From NCBI GenBank assembly GCA_028751875.1, contig CM054140.1, forward strand, positions 12,832,668 to 12,896,667: a stretch of 64,000 nt of DNA, written 5' to 3'. The notes beneath the pieces were generated by a model. That model had not been told where the DNA came from and ran no database searches. It saw nothing but the letters and a program-made list of their open reading frames with translations. This stretch comes from Rapana venosa (Eukaryota > Mollusca > Gastropoda > Neogastropoda > Muricidae). Position numbers and translations under genes: made by a program. Positions 52,630 to 62,580 of this stretch are shown in pieces; position 1 is the stretch's first letter; every line of letters starts with the position of its first letter.

Positions 52630-52692
52630 ATACACGCACGCACGCACACACGCACGCACGCACGCGCGCGCGCGCGCGCGCACACACACACA
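52630..52692. repeat. (CA)n/(CGCA)n/(CG)n microsatellite
   Basis: ACGCACGCACGCACACACGC, CGCGCGCGCGCGCGCG then CACACACACA. Confidence 0.95.
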
Positions 52693-52804
52693 CAGATTAT
52701 ACACTTTGGCAGGGTGATGGGATTTGGGCCGTTTTAGGCAGGGGTAGATTTGAGATGAAACAAGAGGGGAAAAATCAGATTTGGAATAAATGTCTTGAGG
52801 CTGG

Positions 52805-52823
52805 ATATATATATCTATATCTA

Positions 52824-52862
<39 letters not shown>

Positions 52863-52863
52863 A

Positions 52864-52934
<71 letters not shown>

Positions 52935-53004
52935 GTGTGTGTGTGGGGTGTGTGTGTGTGAGAGGAGGAGAGAGAGAGAGGGGAGAGAGAGTAGGAGAGA
53001 GATG

Positions 53005-53041
<37 letters not shown>

Positions 53042-53105
53042 GGAGAAGAGAGAGAGGAGAGGAAGAGAGGAGAGAGAGAGAGAGAGAAGAGGAGAGAGAG
53101 AGTTC
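52805..53105. repeat. (ATCT)n-(TA)n-(GT)n-(GA)n compound array, 300 bp
   Basis: ATCT x9 to 52860, TA to 52894, GT with GGGGTG slip to 52960, then irregular GA/GGA to 53102. Stop-free on both strands over much of its length. Confidence 0.97.
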
Positions 53106-53164
53106 GTGTACGTGTGTAATGCGCGCGCGCGCGTGCACGTGTGTGTATAAAAACATTTCCATTT

Positions 53165-53300
53165 GTCTCTTTGCCTGCTTTGCCCTCTGTCTCTCAGTCT
53201 CTCTCTCTGTCTCTGTCCGTCTCTCTCTCTCTCTTTCTTTGTCTCTCTTTCGTCCCTCCTCTACACCCCCCCCCCCCCACCGCCCCACTCCCTCTCTCTT
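53165..53300. repeat. (CT)n pyrimidine tract with poly(C)
   Basis: CTCTGTCTCTCAGTCTCTCT and a C run at 53266-53279. Confidence 0.9.
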
Positions 53301-53419
53301 TCTGCATACTTGTATGTGCGTTTGCGCGCGTTCCTACGTGCATGGGTTTACACACGAGAAGAATAGTAAAACTTTGTTTCCTTTTCCTCTGTCTCTCTTT
53401 GTTGCTTTCAATATTGTAG

Positions 53420-53520
53420 CTTGCAAAGCGCCGCGGAGTGTTTGGGAAGTTTTGACATCGATCCTCTGGCCTTTAGCTGCGCTTGGTTCAATTTGTGGGT
53501 TAGTGTGTCTCTGGAACTAG
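53420..53520 (+). CDS. weak candidate terminal exon
   Basis: A strong acceptor (TTTGTTGCTTTCAATATTGTAG, AG 53418-53419) precedes two bases plus 33 codons: CKAPRSVWEVLTSILWPLAA, LGSICGLVCLWN and TAG. The hydrophobic C-terminus could be membrane-inserted. The upstream pyrimidine-rich DNA is microsatellite, which inflates the acceptor score. No product recognised. Confidence 0.22.
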
Positions 53521-53599
53521 GTCATCGGTATTGGATTGTGGTGGTGGTGGTGGTGGTGGTGTGTGCGTGAATGTGTGTGTACACTAGAAGAGAATGTGT

Positions 53600-53665
53600 G
53601 TGCATTCAACACACCCATACATACAACTAATAGCAATTATCAGAGTTAACAAATTCAGTAACAGT
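53600..53665 (-). mobile_element. TATAAATTCCAT-family 5' part, inverted
   Basis: GCATTCAACACACCCATACA, TACAACTAATAGCAATTATC and AGAGTTAACAAATTC match 50150-50200. The 3' end with the tail is missing. Confidence 0.75.
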
Positions 53666-53667
53666 AT

Positions 53668-53831
53668 GTGTGTGTGTGTGAGTTGTGTGTGTGTGAGTGT
53701 GTGTGTGTTGTGTGTGTGTGTGTGTGTTGTGTGTGTGTGTGTGTGTGTGTGTGTGACAGGCAGGCAGTGCACTCGCGACTACTTGTACGGATGCATTTTG
53801 TGCTTGTTTGTTTGTGTGTGTGTATGTTTGA

Positions 53832-53909
<78 letters not shown>

Positions 53910-53910
53910 A
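53668..53910. repeat. (GT)n microsatellites
   Basis: GT with GAGTTG slips at 53668-53755 and about 40 units at 53838-53905, separated by unique CAGGCAGTGCACTCGCGAC. Confidence 0.96.
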
Positions 53911-53919
53911 TGTGTCTTA

Positions 53920-54070
53920 GAGACAGAGACAGAGAGAGAGAGAGTATATGAGAGAGAGAGACTGAGAGAGAAAAACAGATAGAGAGACAGACAGACAGAG
54001 ACAGACAGACAGAGAGCGCTAGAGACAGACAGACAGAAACAGACCGACTGACCGACAAATACACACAGAC
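53920..54070. repeat. (GA)n/(GACA)n tract
   Basis: GACAGAGACAGAGAGAGAGA and ACAGACAGACAGAGACAGAC units. Confidence 0.93.
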
Positions 54071-54189
54071 AGACAAAAGAAACCCTCTTTTCCTGTTTAC
54101 ATTATTTTCTTCCAGAATCACCAGACATAATAGCATCTTGCAGGGTGGCTTGTTACGAGGTCAGCGATATTTGGAACCAACTGGCCCTG

Positions 54190-55190
54190 CATTATATCTC
54201 TGTCTCTTTGACTGTATGGCTGTCCTTAGCACTGCATTATATCTCTGTCTCTGCAACTGTATCGCTCACTGTTAGCATTACATGATATCTCTGTCTCTCT
54301 GACTGTATCGCTGCCCTTAGCACTGCATTATATCTCTGTCTCTGTGACTGTATCGCTGCCCTTAATACTGCATTATATCTCTGTCTCTGTGACTGTATCG
54401 CTGCCCTTAATACTGCATGATATCTCTGTCTCTCTGACTGTTTCGCTGTACTTAGCACTGCAATATATCTCTGTCTCTGCGACTGTTTCGCTGCCCTTAA
54501 TACTGCATTATATCTCTGTCTCTCTGACTGTTTCGCTGTACTTAGCACTGCAATATATCTCTGTCTCTCTGACTGTTTCGCTGCCCTTAGCACTGCATTA
54601 CATCTCTGTCTCTGTCAATGTATCACTGTACTTAGCACTGCATTATATCTCTGTCTCTGCGACTGTATCACTCACCGTTAGTCAATGTGGTAAGAACATT
54701 GCGCTCGCAATCTGACGACCCGGGCTCGATTCCCATTCAAGGGGATATTTTTCACCTGGAGTCAACATCAGTGCAGACTCCACTCTCCCCAAAAGTCCTT
54801 CGGATGAGACTATAAACCGAGGCCCCGTGTGCGAACGCACGCAGAACATCTTGCGCACACGTTACATTCTGTTCCGCTTTTCGTAAGAGTACGCCATTGT
54901 GTGCCGGTGGGAACAGATGACGGAATTTACAAAACCGCAAACACACGGGGACTGGTGGTAAAAAAAAAGCACATAAGCGCTTATTCCATTATCCTCGATA
55001 TAAAAGAATGTTAGAAAAAAGTATCGCTGTATTTAGCACTGCTTCATATCTCTGTCTCTGTCAATGTATCACCGCTGCCCGTTAGCACTGCTTCATATCT
55101 CTGTCTCTGTCAATGTATCACCGCTGCCCGTTAGCACTGCTTCATATCTCTGTCTCTGTCAATGTATCACCGCTTCCCGTTAGCACTGAT
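54190..55190. repeat. 45-bp minisatellite split by a SINE
   Basis: Eleven copies of a 45-bp unit (GCATTATATCTCTGTCTCTG, CGACTGTATCGCTGCCCTTA, GCACT) at 54190-54683, then a V-SINE-like insertion to 55018, then one partial and three 49-bp copies (ATCACCGCTGCCCGTTAGCA variants) to about 55190. Because 45 is divisible by three, both strands carry open frames of 15-residue repeats (for example RQRYIAVLSTAKQSE on the minus strand). Confidence 0.93.
54686..55018 (+). mobile_element. V-SINE-like element inserted in the minisatellite
   Basis: TGGTAAGAACATTGCGCTCG, CCCGGGCTCGATTCCC (B-box), CAACATCAGTGCAGACTCCA, CCTTCGGATGAGACTATAAA, CGAGGCCCCGTGTGCGAACG, GTGTGCCGGTGGGAACAGAT, AAACACACGGGGACTGGTGG and CCTCGATATAAAAGAATG. 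The first bases of the head (GGGATAGCCTAG) are missing, so the copy is slightly 5'-truncated. The core is nearly identical to 17165-17490. Confidence 0.93.
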
Positions 55191-55199
55191 TTTCTGTCA

Positions 55200-55450
55200 C
55201 TTGAGAACTGGGCCTGCATTGCTCCGTGTTTGCTCGGTCTGCCCACCGGAAATGTGGGTCACAGACAATGTCCTGGGTGCCAGGGAAAGATGAGACTCTG
55301 CGCTGTTGTTGCAGCAGCAGCAGCAGCATATGCTGTGCATGCAGGAGCTTGTAGGAACGCGCTGGCGAGTCTGCACGTATGTTTGCATGTTCAACTAACA
55401 GTACGTACTTTCTGTACTGTGCATTTAGATATGCAGACGTAATGAGAGAT
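55200..55450. other. unassigned, short (CAG)n
   Basis: GTTGCAGCAGCAGCAGCAGC at 55309-55328; otherwise unique-looking. No exon with both splice signals found. Confidence 0.45.
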
Positions 55451-55454
55451 ACTT

Positions 55455-55640
55455 GTGCATGGTGTGTATGCGTGTACATGTGTTCGCACACTCATATACA
55501 CACATGCCTGAGCACGCGCGCGCGCGTGCGCACACACGCACTCATACAAATGCCTGTACACGCGCACAAACACACACACATGCACACACATGCCTGCACA
55601 CACACATATGCACACAGACACACACACATACAGACTCATC
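55455..55640. repeat. (CA)n array with CG blocks
   Basis: ACACATGCCTGAGCACGCGC, GCGCGTGCGCACACACGC and ATGCACACACATGC variants, ending at a (TTTGAC)n-type retroposon tail. Confidence 0.92.
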
Positions 55641-55688
55641 TGAAAATAAAAGTTTGACTTTGACTGACTTTGACTTTGACTTTGACTC
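55636..55688 (+). mobile_element. retroposon tail (TTTGAC)n
   Basis: ATCTGAAAATAAAAGTTTGA, CTTTGACTGACTTTGACTTT and GACTTTGAC; the unit tract of the family at 49441-49540 with little of its body. Confidence 0.75.
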
Positions 55689-55954
55689 ACGCACACACAC
55701 ATATACATACACTCACTCACACTTATGTCTATTAGGCTTTTTCTCACACTTTTCTTGTTTCAGTTTTCCAATGCGTTTTTCTGTCTGTTTTTTGTTGTCC
55801 TTGGAATGATGCTGTGTTTTGTGTCTTTTTATATTTTGAATACTTTGCATTTATATGTTTTTTCTGCTTTGAGGCTGAATTAAAAACACAATGCTGCATG
55901 TGTAGTTTTCCTTCCTTCTGATTCAAACATCGATTTGCTTTTTTTAAACGTTTT

Positions 55955-56345
55955 TCTGTCTGTCTGTCTGTCTGTCCGTCTGTCTGTCTGCCTGCCTGTC
56001 TGTGTGTGTATGCCTGTCTGTCTGTCTGTATGCCTGCCTGTCTGTCTGTCCGCCTGTCTGTCTGTATGCCTGTCTGTCTGTCTGTCCGCCTGTCTGCCTT
56101 CCTGTCTGTTTGTCTGTCTGCCTGCCTGTCTGTTTGTCTGTCCGTATGCCTGCCTGCCTGTCTGTTTGTCTGTCTGTCTGTATGCCTGTCTGTATGCCTA
56201 TCCGTCTGCCTGCCTGTTTGTCTGTATGCCTGTCTGTCCGTCTGTCTGTATGCCTGTCTGTCTTTCTGTCCGTCTGTCTGCTTGCCTGTCTGTCTGTCTG
56301 ACTGTCTGTCTGTCTGTCTGTCTGCCTGTATGCCTGCCTGCCTTC
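55955..56345. repeat. (TGTC/TGCC/TGTA)n tetranucleotide array, 390 bp
   Basis: About 97 units of TGTC with frequent TGCC, TGTA, TGTT and CCGTC changes. All three plus frames and the minus frames are open for 100-210 codons; these are composition artefacts. Confidence 0.97.
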
Positions 56346-56517
56346 CTCGTTGAACACTCAGACTCTTGTCTGTCATACGAGCGCAGTTAATGAGTTGCGC
56401 TGCCGTGAAACGCCTGACAAGTCAGGCCCAGCCCATCCAACTTTGGCGGGGGAGAGAGACTGCATGCTAGCTTCTTTTTTTTAAAAGTCTTTCTGTGAAA
56501 ATAAGTACAGGACCAAG

Positions 56518-56610
56518 ATGGCAGAAAATAGACAAGAAAGAGGTGACCAGAAGAAAAAGAACAAGGCAGAAACAAAGCGAGGGATAGAAAAGAGAGAACA
56601 CCTAGCATAG
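56518..56610 (+). CDS. small highly charged ORF
   Basis: AAGATGG context, then MAENRQERGDQKKKNKAETK and RGIEKREHLA before TAG: 30 residues, 16 charged. It lies in 270 bp of non-repetitive DNA between two TGTC arrays. A-rich sequence makes such frames easy to get by chance, so coding is uncertain. Confidence 0.15.
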   Translation: MAENRQERGDQKKKNKAETKRGIEKREHLA

Positions 56611-56669
56611 AAGTTCCCGAAGGTGGGAATGATATTTATACTGACAGCCCCTGGCATCCCCACGGGGAC

Positions 56670-56674
<5 letters not shown>

Positions 56675-56700
<26 letters not shown>

Positions 56701-57060
56701 TGTCTCTAACCATTTTCCTTTCACTGCTTGTGCCACTATCTTTCCTTGACAGTCTGTTAGCCTGTCTGTCTCCCAATCTCTGTCTGTATAGCCCTATCCC
56801 TTCTACCCCATCCTCTCGCTCTCTCTGTGTCTCTGTCTCTTCCTCTCTCTATCTATCTGCCCACCTATGTATGTCCGTCTATGTCTGTCTATGTCTCTGT
56901 GTCTGTATGATTATGCATATCTTTCTCTTTCTCTGTCTGCTGTCAATGTGACTGTCTGTCTCTCGCTGTCCCTGTCTCTATCTGTTTCTGACTCTATCTC
57001 TGTACATCTTCCTGCTCATATGTCTGTCTGTCTGTCTATATCTCTCTCATTCTCTCGACC
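56675..57060. repeat. (TGTC)n and CT-rich imperfect tract
   Basis: Pure TGTC x7 at 56672-56700, then scattered TGTCTCTG-type sequence to 57060. Confidence 0.88.
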
Positions 57061-57237
57061 ATGTCTTTTCGCTCCATTTTCTATCGATTTTCTGTGCTTT
57101 CAAAAAGCAGAACACAAAATAGCTGACCTTGGCGAGAGAACTTTGTGACAAGAAGGAACATGGGGACAGTAGAGGCTGCAATCGGCAAAATACAGTGCGG
57201 TCCCTTCTCACTGCCTGCTCCTTTTCTTTTATTTTAT

Positions 57238-57585
57238 TTTATTTATTCTTTTATATCGAGGATAATGGAATAAGCACTCATGCGCTTTTTTACATCCAGT
57301 CCCCGTGTGTATGCAGTTTTGTCAATTTTGTCATCTGTTTCCACCGGCACACAATGGCCTACTCTTCCGAAAAGCGGAACAGGATTTAACGTGTGCGCAA
57401 GATGTTCAGAGTGCGTTCGAACACGGGGCCTCGGTTTATAGTCTCATCCGAAGGACTTTGACACTCAGTTCGATTTTTTGTCAAACTGGGAAGAAAGAGC
57501 GAGGCTGGGAATCGAACCCAGAACCTCACGGTTTACTTGTTGGCAGGCAAACGTCTTAACCATCCTGCCACCTTCTTCCTTCCTC
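57238..57585 (-). mobile_element. V-SINE-like element, head type 2, full length
   Basis: Minus strand: GGTGGCAGGATGGTTAAGAC (A-box), GTTTGCCTGCCAACAAGTAA, GGTTCTGGGTTCGATTCCCA (B-box), AAAAAATCGAACTGAGTGTC, AAAGTCCTTCGGATGAGACT and the standard 3' module. Same head as 3470-3805 on an almost identical core. Confidence 0.93.
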
Positions 57586-57599
57586 TCCACATGCAATGC

Positions 57600-57715
57600 T
57601 GCACAAACAAGTGCATTTTCACAGACACAGAGATACAGACACAAACATACACACGCACAAACACATACACACACGCGGGGGCACATACGCACACACACAG
57701 ATACACGCACGCATA
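57600..57715. repeat. (CA)n microsatellite
   Basis: ACAGACACAGAGATACAGAC and CACACACGCGGGGGCACATA; it ends at a SINE fragment. Confidence 0.9.
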
Positions 57716-57885
57716 ACATCTTGCGCACACGTTAAAACCCGTTCCGCTTTTCGAAAGTGTGGGCCATTGCGTGCCGGTGCGAACGGATGACAGAATGTAC
57801 AAAACTGCATATACACGGGAACTGGATGAGTAAAAGCACACGAGTACTTATTTCATTATCCTCGAAATAAATGAATGAATAGATA
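57716..57885 (+). mobile_element. V-SINE-like 3' half
   Basis: AACATCTTGCGCACACGTTA, CCGTTCCGCTTTTCGAAAGT, TGCGTGCCGGTGCGAACGGA, ACACGGGAACTGGATGAG and TTATCCTCGAAATAAATGAA. Confidence 0.88.
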
Positions 57886-57889
57886 AATA

Positions 57890-58345
57890 CACATAAACAC
57901 GCACATAGACACCCAAAGATACACACCAACAGACAGACAGACTCGCACATGTACACACCAGCACGCACACAGACACACACACAGAAACACACAGACACAC
58001 ACAAAAACACACAGACACACACAGAAACACACAGACACACACAGACAGACAGACACAAAGGTTTTGAATTTGGTGCAATGTTATGTTTGGGGGAATAGAC
58101 AATAAAATGAAGAGTGCAAAGCTCGTACACACACATACACAAACATTCATACACGCTCAATCATATACACATATACATGCACGCACGCACGCACGCATAC
58201 ATACTCATATACATACGCACACCCACACAGACTTACAGTGTACACTCATTCACACCCAGACACACACACACACAAACACTTATACACACTTACATACACT
58301 TACACACACACGCGCGCGCGCACACACACTTAGCCGTCAGATATC
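57890..58345. repeat. (CA)n-based arrays
   Basis: ACAGACACACACACAGAAAC at 57895-58060, unique 58060-58120, then CACACATACACAAACATTCA and CACGCACGCACGCACGC to 58330. Confidence 0.93.
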
Positions 58346-58394
58346 ACTTTTTGGTGGAAAGGACGTTAAACTGAAAAACTAACTGCACACCCAA

Positions 58395-58421
58395 CGCGCG
58401 CGCACACACGCACACACACAC

Positions 58422-58460
<39 letters not shown>

Positions 58461-58476
58461 CACACACACACACAAC
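58395..58476. repeat. (CA)n microsatellite
   Basis: CGCGCGCACACACGCACACA then CA with AACAC slips. Confidence 0.95.
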
Positions 58477-58689
58477 TCAATCCCCTTTGTCTACTATCAT
58501 TTTCAGCTTTGAAAAAAAAAGCTGTTACACAGTAAAATAAGAACAAAGCATATTCCAGGTTAGACGTGTTTTTACTCCCCCAAATCTGTATTCTTTGTTT
58601 TCTTGCAGCTAAATGTAAAACAAGATTATGCAAATGCTATTTTCCTGTATCCCACAATAAGCATTTGTTTATCCTTATTTTGTTGTTGT

Positions 58690-58833
58690 CTCTGTCTGTC
58701 TGTCTGTCTGTCTGTGTGCCTGTTTGATGTCTACTGTCTGTCTGTCTGTGTGACTGACTGGCTTTGGTTCGGTTTCTATTTTTCTGTCTGTCTGTCTGTC
58801 TGTATATATGTCTCTCTCCCTCCCTCCCTCTTT

Positions 58834-58865
<32 letters not shown>
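58690..58865. repeat. (TGTC)n, (CT)n and (TTTC)n tracts
   Basis: TGTC x5 at 58692, TGTC at 58783, CT at 58836-58852 and TTTC to 58870. Confidence 0.92.
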
Positions 58866-58874
<9 letters not shown>

Positions 58875-58967
58875 CCTTTTCTGTTCGTGCACGCACGTAC
58901 GTGTGTGATATTTGTGCATCTATAGGTGTATGTGAGTGTGCGTGCACGTGTACGTGCGCGTCTGTAT

Positions 58968-59095
58968 GTATGTAAATATGTATGTGTGTATGTATGTATG
59001 TATGTATAATATATGTATGTATGTATAATGTATGTATGTATGTATGTATGTATGTATGTATGTATATATGTATAATGTATGTATGTTTGTATATA
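58968..59095. repeat. (TGTA)n microsatellite
   Basis: About 27 TGTA units with ATAATG slips, then GT-rich sequence to 59135. Confidence 0.95.
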
Positions 59096-59404
59096 TCTGT
59101 GTGTGCATTTGTGTGTGTATGCGTGTGTGCGTGCGTTCGTGCGTATGTCCCCTTTGTCTATATCTATACCATACCTTTTTCTGTCAGTGTATGTCTGTGT
59201 CTGTCTACCTTTCCTTTGCGTCACTGTCTATGTCTGTCTGTCTGTCTCTCTTTCTCTTAAGTTTTTTTCTACGTGTATGAAATTAGATTGGTGAATTTGC
59301 ATGGAAAGTCCATGATCAATATATGTATTTTTTCTTTCTGTCTTTCTTTATATTATTCTTCATGCTATGTATTGCACGTTAATTACTTTTGTTTTCTTTT
59401 TGCA

Positions 59405-59498
59405 TTTATTTTTTCGCAGAGGGCTGGATGTAAAAAACCTATTGTTATGCTTATCATATAACCCTCTATAAATAAAAATTTGTTCATTGTTCATTGTT
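59405..59498 (+). mobile_element. retroposon 3' end with (TTCATTG)n tail
   Basis: GAGGGCTGGATGTAAAAAAC, TGTTATGCTTATCATATAAC, CCTCTATAAATAAAAATTTG and TTCATTGTTCATTGTTC. The inverse tail adjoins (GA)n at 33780. Confidence 0.7.
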
Positions 59499-59499
59499 C

Positions 59500-60130
59500 T
59501 GTCCGCCCCAAAGCACATCCTTGAGACTTAAGCTTAAAAAAATGTTTATGTTTCAATCTATTTCGCTGCTTACCATCCATGCTTGTAAGAATTAACGCAA
59601 GAAACACTGACCCTATTGGAATAATTCTCTGGTACAGTGAAACAAGTGTAGAGCATACATTACTAGTGCTCTTTTAATCGAAACAACAAAATAAGGTCCC
59701 GATTTCAACCTGCATTAAGAGCACACAGAAGTATCACGGCAACCAGAAAGTTGTCTTAGGTAAAAGTATGTTAAAAAGAAGAAGCCAACACTCTCATAGG
59801 GAAGACAGCTTCCTTGCAAACAGGAAAAGAACAGGAGAGAAAAGGGTGGAGCTGCACTAAATAGCATGTGCTCTCCCCGGGGGCAGCGGCCCATCCTTCA
59901 TACAGAGAAACCGACTGAAAAGTGATAATATAGAGTACACTAGTCCCTTTGTCTGCATAAGCAACAAGTTAACATTATATCACATTGTCTGCTTAAGCAG
60001 CAGCAATGTAAATTTACCCTGGGGCGGGGCTCACAATAAGCTGTAGCTTGATGCTTTCCCCCTACTGTGTCGTCGTCTGCTTATCAGGGGTGTATGTATT
60101 ATTGAATAAACCATGTTTAAACTAATACGC
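59500..60130. other. unassigned 0.63 kb, possibly an LTR-like or other repeat
   Basis: Contains GCTCTCCCCGGGGGCAGCGG, TTGTCTGCATAAGCAACAAG and TTGTCTGCTTAAGCAGCAGC (two related 20-mers 40 bases apart), and ATTGAATAAACCATGT near the end. No ORF and no defined ends, so the class is not assigned. Confidence 0.35.
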
Positions 60131-60144
60131 TAGAATGCACTACC

Positions 60145-60480
60145 TGAAAGGACGCGACACGACGCTCTACTATATCACATTATACTACGCTATGCTACAC
60201 TACGCGACGCTACACTACACGACACTACATGACACTGCACTGCACTGTACTGAACTTCACTACAATACACTACACTACACTACACTACAGGATTCGACAC
60301 TACACTACACTACACTGTACTACAGGACACGACATCACACTAAACGACACTACACTACACTACACTAACTACACTACACTACACTACAGGACTCGACACT
60401 ACACTACACTACACTGTACTACAGGACACGACATCACACTAAACGACACTACACTACATTACACTACACTACACTACACT
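60145..60480. repeat. (ACACT)n pentanucleotide satellite with higher-order repeat
   Basis: Units of CTACA/ACACT with GGACTCGACA-type interruptions. A longer motif (ACAGGATTCGACACTACACT ... ACATCACACTAAACGACACT) occurs at about 60287-60366 and again at 60386-60465, a period of about 98 bp. Confidence 0.94.
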
Positions 60481-60712
60481 ACACTCAACTCCACGGAATT
60501 TCACTCTTTCCCCTCCACTCCACTCCACCCCACACTATTCCACTCCACTCCACTCCACCCAACTCAACCCAACTCCATTCCATTCCACTCCCCTTCATCC
60601 CACTCCACACCACCCCACCCAACTCCACTCCACTCTACTCCACTGCAATGCACTCCACTCCACTCCAGTTCACCCAAATCTTCTCCATGCTACTCCACTC
60701 CCCTCCAGTCCA
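60481..60712. repeat. (CCACT)n pentanucleotide satellite
   Basis: TCCACTCCACTCCACCCCAC-type degenerate units continuing the same 5-bp register as the adjoining ACACT array, so one satellite with a unit change. Confidence 0.93.
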
Positions 60713-60738
60713 ATAATATTTGTACTGCAGCTCACAGT

Positions 60739-60838
60739 GCCCCCCCCCCCCCCCCCCCTTCCCCCCTTCCCTTCCGTGTATCCCTGTCCTTGCACTGCCC
60801 CCAGGCACAAAGGAAGTGGGGGGGGGGGGGGGGGGGGC
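60739..60838. repeat. poly(C) and poly(G) inverted pair
   Basis: A run of about 20 C at 60740-60759 (then TTCCCCCC) and about 20 G at 60817-60837, 57 bases apart: a potential C/G hairpin or quadruplex/i-motif pair. Run lengths may be unreliable. Confidence 0.85.
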
Positions 60839-60953
60839 GTAAAGGGAGCCACGTTAAGTGACTGATGTACAAGATCACTTGCGGCAAAATTTACATAGAA
60901 GCTGGGGTTGTTTTTTTTCTTAGAGAAACAGAGCGTGTTGGCATGCAGCCTCT

Positions 60954-60981
60954 GTCTGTCTGTCTGTCTGTCTGTCTCTCC

Positions 60982-61053
<72 letters not shown>

Positions 61054-61058
61054 AGTGT

Positions 61059-61111
<53 letters not shown>

Positions 61112-61112
61112 G
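60954..61112. repeat. (TGTC)n-(CT)n-(GT)n compound microsatellite
   Basis: TGTC x6, about 38 CT units, AAG, then GT with a TTTG slip to 61110. Confidence 0.97.
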
Positions 61113-61165
61113 AAATGCGTGCATGTATGTAGATAACTAGCTGGATAGACAGAGATAGACAGACT

Positions 61166-62212
61166 CCATCATCATCATCATCATTAACCATTACACCCAG
61201 TGGTGTGTAGGGCAGCAACAAAGCGCTTCCACTCCTGCCTATCCTGGGCCAACCTAGTCACTGATCCCCAATAGTGCTGCATGGCCTTCATCTCACTTTC
61301 TACAGTCCTCCTCCACGTTGCTTTTGGTCTTCCTTTCTTTCTCCTTCCTTCTGTGGTCCAGTGCAATGCTGTTCTTGTGATTGACTGTGGGTCTCTTCGG
61401 AGGATGTGCCCAATCCACTCCCACCGTCGTCTGGTGATGATGGTTCCCATGTTCTCTTGCCTACATCTCCGTAGTAGGTCTTCATTGGAGATCTTCTCTG
61501 GCCAAAAGATCCGGAGAATTCTTCGGAGGCATACGATGTGAAAGGATCGAAGTTTGGTAAGATCCGCTTCCGTCATCCTCCAGCACTCAGAACCGTACAG
61601 GAGCGTAGATACAACACAGCTCTGGTATAGCTTCAGCTTGGTGTTGGTGCTGTACTGAGTTGATCTCCAGATATTGTTCATCTCTCTAAACACACTCCTG
61701 GCCTTGCCCAGTCTGTAGTGGATGTCTTCTTTTGTGCCGCCCTCTGGTTAAATGCTGCTGCCAAGGTATGTGAACTTGTCTGTCTGGCACAGGTCAGTTC
61801 CATTCACTTTCACAGGGGCTGGTGTGTTCACATTGAGCGACATTGTCTCTGTTTTCTTGGTGCTAATACGAAGCCCCACTTGCTGTCCGAATGTTTGGAG
61901 TCTGCTAGTCTTCTCCTGGATATGTTGGTGTGTGTGTGACAGCAGCGCCAGGTCATCCGCAAAGTCAAGGTCGTCTAGTGTTGAGAACAGGCTCCAGCGA
62001 ATCCCTCTTGGGGTGTCTTCTGTTGTCTTCCTCATCACCCAATCAATGGCCAGATTGAAGAGAACTGCCGACATCACACATCGTTGTCTTACTTCAGTCT
62101 TCACTTCAAAGACAGTGTTGCTATGGCCCACAGAGCATCTGAAGTTGACGTAGAAGCTCTTGATAAGGTGTACCAGTTTCGATGGGATGCCACAGTGTCG
62201 AAGGATACTCCA
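61166..62212 (-). mobile_element. non-LTR retrotransposon fragment, RT and C-terminus
   Basis: Minus strand from about 62212 (SLWSILRHCGIPSKLVHLIK) to the (TGATGA)n tail at 61166-61183. RT motif B reads VRQRCVMSAVLFNLAIDWVM (Arg in place of the usual Gly of RQGC, Ala in place of Pro), motif C DFADDLALLS, then KFTYLGSSI and one in-frame TAA (61750-61748), then PEGGTKEDIHYRLGKARSVF, STLLYGSECWRM, IGHILRRDP and a GRRKKGRPKATWRRTVE basic motif. RTE-like organisation with an ATG-repeat tail; the clade is not certain. It is cut on its 5' side by a SINE at 62213. Confidence 0.88.
61184..62131 (-). pseudogene. LINE RT/C-terminal frame with one nonsense codon
   Basis: Pieces 62131-61751 (127 codons) and 61693-61184 (169 codons) are in the same frame and the bases between them are coding-like, so the only block is the TAA at 61750-61748. 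The FADD aspartates remain. The N-terminal RT motifs 0 to A and the endonuclease are absent. Confidence 0.87.
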
Positions 62213-62458
62213 AAGGCTCCACTCTCCCCAAAAGTCTTTCGGATGAGACTATAAACCGAGGCTCCGTGTGCGAACGCACGCAGAACATCTTGTGCACACG
62301 TTAAATCCTGTTCCGCTTTTCGTAAGAGTAGGCCATTGTGTGCGGGTGGGAACAGATGACAGAATTTACAAAACCGCATACACACGGGGACTAGGTGTAA
62401 AAATGTGCATACGTACTTATTCCATTATCCTCGATATAAAGAAGAATGAAAAAAATAG
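62213..62458 (+). mobile_element. V-SINE-like element, head missing, interrupts LINE
   Basis: CTCCACTCTCCCCAAAAGTC, TTTCGGATGAGACTATAAAC, CGAACGCACGCAGAACATCT, CATTGTGTGCGGGTGGGAAC and CCGCATACACACGGGGACTA, then a (GATA)n tail. The junction with LINE sequence at 62212/62213 is abrupt, and LINE sequence does not resume on the other side, so it may mark a rearrangement. Confidence 0.9.
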
Positions 62459-62580
62459 AGATAAATAGATAGATAGATAGATAGATGATAGATAGATAGA
62501 TTGATACATAGGTAGATATATATATATATAGACAGAAAGACAGACAGACAGACAGAGAGAGAAAGAGAGAGATGAAAAAA
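62455..62580. repeat. (GATA)n-(TA)n-(GACA)n-(GA)n array
   Basis: GATAGATAGATAGATAGATG, TATATATATATA, GACAGACAGACAGACAG and GAGAGAAAGAGAGAG. Confidence 0.95.

Noticed and set aside
54237..54715. CRISPR-like regular repeat spacing
   Set aside because: Units are contiguous 45-mers with no unique spacers, in a eukaryotic repeat context; a minisatellite.
55744..56390. Long ORFs of 151-210 codons on both strands
   Set aside because: Composition artefact of the TGTC/TGCC array.
59500..60130. LTR retrotransposon end
   Set aside because: An AATAAA and two related 20-mers are present, but no TG...CA ends, primer-binding site or gag/pol frame could be found.
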